Of a stretch of DNA of 25,725 nt, positions 23,762 to 25,725 are shown piece after piece. Both the position numbers and the translations under genes were made by a program. The stretch lies in NCBI GenBank assembly GCA_023412765.1, contig JAEZBX010000104.1, positions 1-25,725 on the forward strand, given 5' to 3'. A model generated the notes under the pieces. That model did no database searches. It saw only the letters and a list, made by a program, of their open reading frames with translations, and was not told the origin of the DNA. The stretch comes from Bacteroidota bacterium (GTDB lineage Bacteria > Bacteroidota > Bacteroidia > Cytophagales > Cyclobacteriaceae). How positions within the stretch are numbered: position 1 is the first letter of the stretch; every line of letters begins with the position of its first letter.

Positions 23762-24634
23762 TTAGTAAAATCTAACCTTCCATGAACGTGACCACGATTC
23801 AGCTGGAGAAATTTTCAAAATGCCTTCTTTTTCAACAAGATTCTGGTTGTGTAAAACAGAATCTGCTATGCCGTACCACGGTTCAATGCATACAAAATTT
23901 GCATCCTTATGAGACCAGATTCCAAGGTATGGAAATCCATCAAAATGAAAATCCAGTCCGTGGTCATGCTTATCGGATTTAATTGAAACCCGATCTGACT
24001 TAAGATGCTTAAACACCAATGCATCCTGGCTAAAAAGTTCGTGCGTCAATTTTAGCTTCGAAGAATTTTCAAGCAAAGGCGTTGGTTTATCCATTATAAG
24101 TCCGTGGGAATCGATCGGCCAACGAGGCGCATTTTCTAATTCAGAAAATTGAAGGTAGTGATCTTCGAAAGCCGTTTCATTTGTAAGCGGCACTTTAAAA
24201 GCAGGGTGTCCTCCAATGGAAAAATACATAATATCGCTTCCCCTATTTTTGACATTGTATCTCACTTCTAAAAAATTATCTGTGATTTCATATCCAATTT
24301 CAAGAGTGAATTCGAATGGATATTTCTCCAGGGTAATATCGTTGCTCAGTAGTTGAAAAGTTGCTTTGGTTTTGTTCTGTTCAACTTCGGTGAATACCAT
24401 GTCACGGGCAAATCCATGCCTGCTCAACGTAAAGAACTTTCCATTGTGCAGAAAGCTGTCGTTCCTTAGCGTACCAACAATCGGGAATAATATTGGAGAT
24501 GTTTTAGCCCAATACGCAGGATCTGCGCCCCACATGTAGTCGCGTCCGGTAAGTTTGCCTTCCACACTTGCTAACTCAGCACCTTTCTCATTAACCCTTA
24601 CCTTCAAGTGATCATTTTCCAGCTCTACACTCAT
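23762..24634 (-). CDS. Aldose 1-epimerase family protein (LacX-like)
   Basis: Galactose mutarotase-fold enzyme of the LacX/YeaD-like group, converting alpha and beta anomers of aldoses or phosphosugars; cytoplasmic, with no signal peptide. The 290-residue length is typical of the group. Visible signatures: PILFPIVGTLRND (about 47-59), RHGFARDMVF with His73, FSIGGHPAFKVP with the catalytic His143, and CIEPWYGIAD with the catalytic base Glu251. It heads a probable two-gene unit with the 157-residue helical protein (five-base gap). Its upstream region holds two dyads that might be operators: TGATGG/CCATCA (24666-24671 and 24684-24689) and the near-palindrome TTGTAATATCACAA (24700-24713). Precise sugar unknown. 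Confidence 0.9.
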   Translation of the reverse strand: MSVELENDHLKVRVNEKGAELASVEGKLTGRDYMWGADPAYWAKTSPILFPIVGTLRNDSFLHNGKFFTLSRHGFARDMVFTEVEQNKTKATFQLLSNDITLEKYPFEFTLEIGYEITDNFLEVRYNVKNRGSDIMYFSIGGHPAFKVPLTNETAFEDHYLQFSELENAPRWPIDSHGLIMDKPTPLLENSSKLKLTHELFSQDALVFKHLKSDRVSIKSDKHDHGLDFHFDGFPYLGIWSHKDANFVCIEPWYGIADSVLHNQNLVEKEGILKISPAESWSRSWKVRFY

Positions 24635-24929
24635 TATGCTTAACCTTGTTTTATGTTTACACCATTGATGGAATTATGTTATACCATCAGCGCAATTAGT
24701 TGTAATATCACAATTATCCTATTTTGTCAAGTTAGAAGAAAGACATAGGGAATAAGGAATAAGGAGTAGGGAATAAGGATCCGGTCGCAAAGTGCGCACC
24801 TTATACCTTATACCTTATACCTTATTCCCTATTCCTTATTCCTTACTTCAGAACTCTCAAAGATGACAAAGTAGGACTAGTCATAGAATAAAACTAATGG
24901 GCCTTGAATTCACAACAAAGTAAAGGGTT
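24635..24929. other. Divergent intergenic region with repeat and candidate operators
   Basis: This 295-base gap between the aldose epimerase (-) and GH5 (+) genes contains two small dyads near the epimerase start and the heptamer inverted repeat at 24747-24845. On the minus strand, TTGACA followed after 17 bases by TATTAC resembles a sigma-70-type promoter, but Bacteroidota promoters differ, so I give this little weight. Upstream of the GH5 start, AAAGGG (24923-24928) is a possible purine-rich ribosome site. Confidence 0.4.
24747..24845. repeat. Larger inverted repeat of the same heptamer family
   Basis: The left arm (24747-24779) has GGGAATAAGGAATAAGGAGT-type units; the right arm (24799-24845) is a run of CCTTATA and CCTTATT units, three of the former in tandem, and is largely the reverse complement. 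The centre (24780-24798) includes the palindrome TGCGCA. The unit tandemness suggests growth by slippage, and the complementary arms suggest a hairpin-forming dispersed element related to 6377-6440. Confidence 0.85.
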
Positions 24930-25725
24930 ATGAAAAGACGAACGTTTCTTGCCACTGCGGGTATGACTGCAGCAGCTTTAAGTTTGTCGCCGGAAATACT
25001 GGCGGCCAAGAAAAAAAATAAACTTCCGAGATGGAAAGGCTTCAACCTGCTGGACTTCTTTTCACCAGATCCCAGCAACGCGCGCAAGGCCACCACTGAA
25101 GACAACTTCCGTTGGATGCAGGATTGGGGATTCAACTTTGTGCGGCTGCCAATGGCTTATCCTTCTTATCTTGATATTGACAGAAGCAGAAATATCACGC
25201 CAGATGAAGTCTACAAAATTGATGAAAAGGCGGTCGACAAGGTTGACGCACTGGTTCAACTTGCTCACAAATATAACCTGCATGTGAGCCTGAACTTGCA
25301 TCGCGGACCTGGCTATTGTGTCAACGCGGGATTTCATGAACCCTACAATCTGTGGAGAGATCAGGAAGCGCTCGATGCCTTTTGTTTTCATTGGAATATG
25401 TGGGCCAAGCGTTATAAGAATGTGTCGAGGAAAAAAATCAGCTTTGATCTTTTGAACGAACCGAGCATGCGGGAAGATATGAACGATCAGCATTCCAAAC
25501 GTAGCGCTGTTCCCGGTGATGTATACTATCGCGTTGCAAAAGCGGCATCGGATGCAATCCGGAAGGAAAACAAGGATCACCTTACCATAGCAGATGGCAA
25601 TAACGTGGGCAACACAGTTGTTCCAGAACTAATCCCGCTTGGTTTGGGCCAAAGTTGTCGCGGATATAATCCTGGAATAATTTCGCATTACAAGGCACCA
25701 TGGGCAAACAAAGACCCTGAAAATT
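24930..25725 (+). CDS. Tat-exported GH5-family glycoside hydrolase (3' end beyond the window)
   Basis: Partial: 265 codons from ATG 24930 and still open at the window edge. The N-terminus MKRRTFLATAGMTAAALSLS is a Tat-type signal (RRxFLA twin arginine, hydrophobic core, cleavage probable after ILA near residue 26). The mature part matches a GH5 cellulase-like (beta/alpha)8 barrel: WKGFNLLDFF, WGFNFVRLPMAYPSYLDI, LNLHRGPGYCVN, and the acid/base motif FDLLNEPS with Glu177. The nucleophile Glu lies in the missing C-terminal part. It presumably hydrolyses beta-linked glucans or mannans outside the cytoplasm; the exact substrate is not deducible. It is divergent from the aldose epimerase gene. Confidence 0.88.
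   Translation, partial: MKRRTFLATAGMTAAALSLSPEILAAKKKNKLPRWKGFNLLDFFSPDPSNARKATTEDNFRWMQDWGFNFVRLPMAYPSYLDIDRSRNITPDEVYKIDEKAVDKVDALVQLAHKYNLHVSLNLHRGPGYCVNAGFHEPYNLWRDQEALDAFCFHWNMWAKRYKNVSRKKISFDLLNEPSMREDMNDQHSKRSAVPGDVYYRVAKAASDAIRKENKDHLTIADGNNVGNTVVPELIPLGLGQSCRGYNPGIISHYKAPWANKDPEN

Noticed and set aside
25062..25580. 172-residue minus-strand frame at the window end
   Set aside because: It is antisense to the GH5 gene, whose catalytic motifs (NEPS, LNLHRGPG) and Tat signal are unmistakable.

Overview
The window looks like a chromosomal segment of a Bacteroidota bacterium, most likely a Cytophagales-type soil or freshwater lineage. Evidence for this: tandem FtsX/MacB-type permeases of the long 'MLKNYF...RNxxR' type, a GIN-domain (DUF2807) exported protein, a SMUG2-type uracil-DNA glycosylase, lipoproteins with short MKK signal peptides, a Bacteroidota-type UvrD/RecB helicase-nuclease, and weak or absent Shine-Dalgarno sequences. 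Base composition is even and moderate. I see no phage, plasmid, transposase, CRISPR, tRNA or rRNA. The genus is inference.

Layout. 1-4762: two tandem FtsX-like ABC permeases (+), six bases apart. 4785-6257: two paralogous lipoproteins of unknown function (-). 6258-6651: gene-free stretch with a heptamer-based inverted repeat. 6652-9973: GIN-domain exported protein and the HrpB helicase (+). 9974-10481: gene-free stretch filled by a large REPIN-like inverted-repeat element. 10482-15414 (-): a likely transcription unit running membrane patatin-like lipase, then Upf1-like SF1 helicase, then SMUG2-like uracil-DNA glycosylase; the last two overlap by ATGA. 15517-18750 (+): an AddA/RecB-like helicase-nuclease divergent from that unit, whose Walker A motif is only included if translation begins at a non-ATG codon. 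18787-22446 (-): a small conserved-looking protein, a lipoprotein AGE-family sugar epimerase, a membrane-anchored short-chain dehydrogenase and an AHSA1/SRPBCC protein. 22475-23101 (+): a rhomboid protease. 23124-23224: an inverted repeat. 23283-24634 (-): an unknown helical protein and a LacX-like aldose 1-epimerase. 24747-24845: a second heptamer inverted repeat. 24930-window end (+): the 5' part of a Tat-exported GH5 glycosidase.

How it fits together. Most of this is ordinary housekeeping and accessory content. DNA/RNA metabolism sits in 7.5-18.8 kb (HrpB, SF1 helicase, UDG, AddA-like helicase-nuclease). Carbohydrate handling sits in 19.2-25.7 kb (AGE epimerase, aldose epimerase, GH5). The least explained items are the dispersed inverted-repeat families (three kinds), the non-ATG start of the AddA-like protein, the lipoprotein pair, and the patatin-helicase-UDG unit. 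I did not find a clearly new multi-gene system. The patatin-helicase-UDG unit is the best speculative candidate, and its parts are individually known families.
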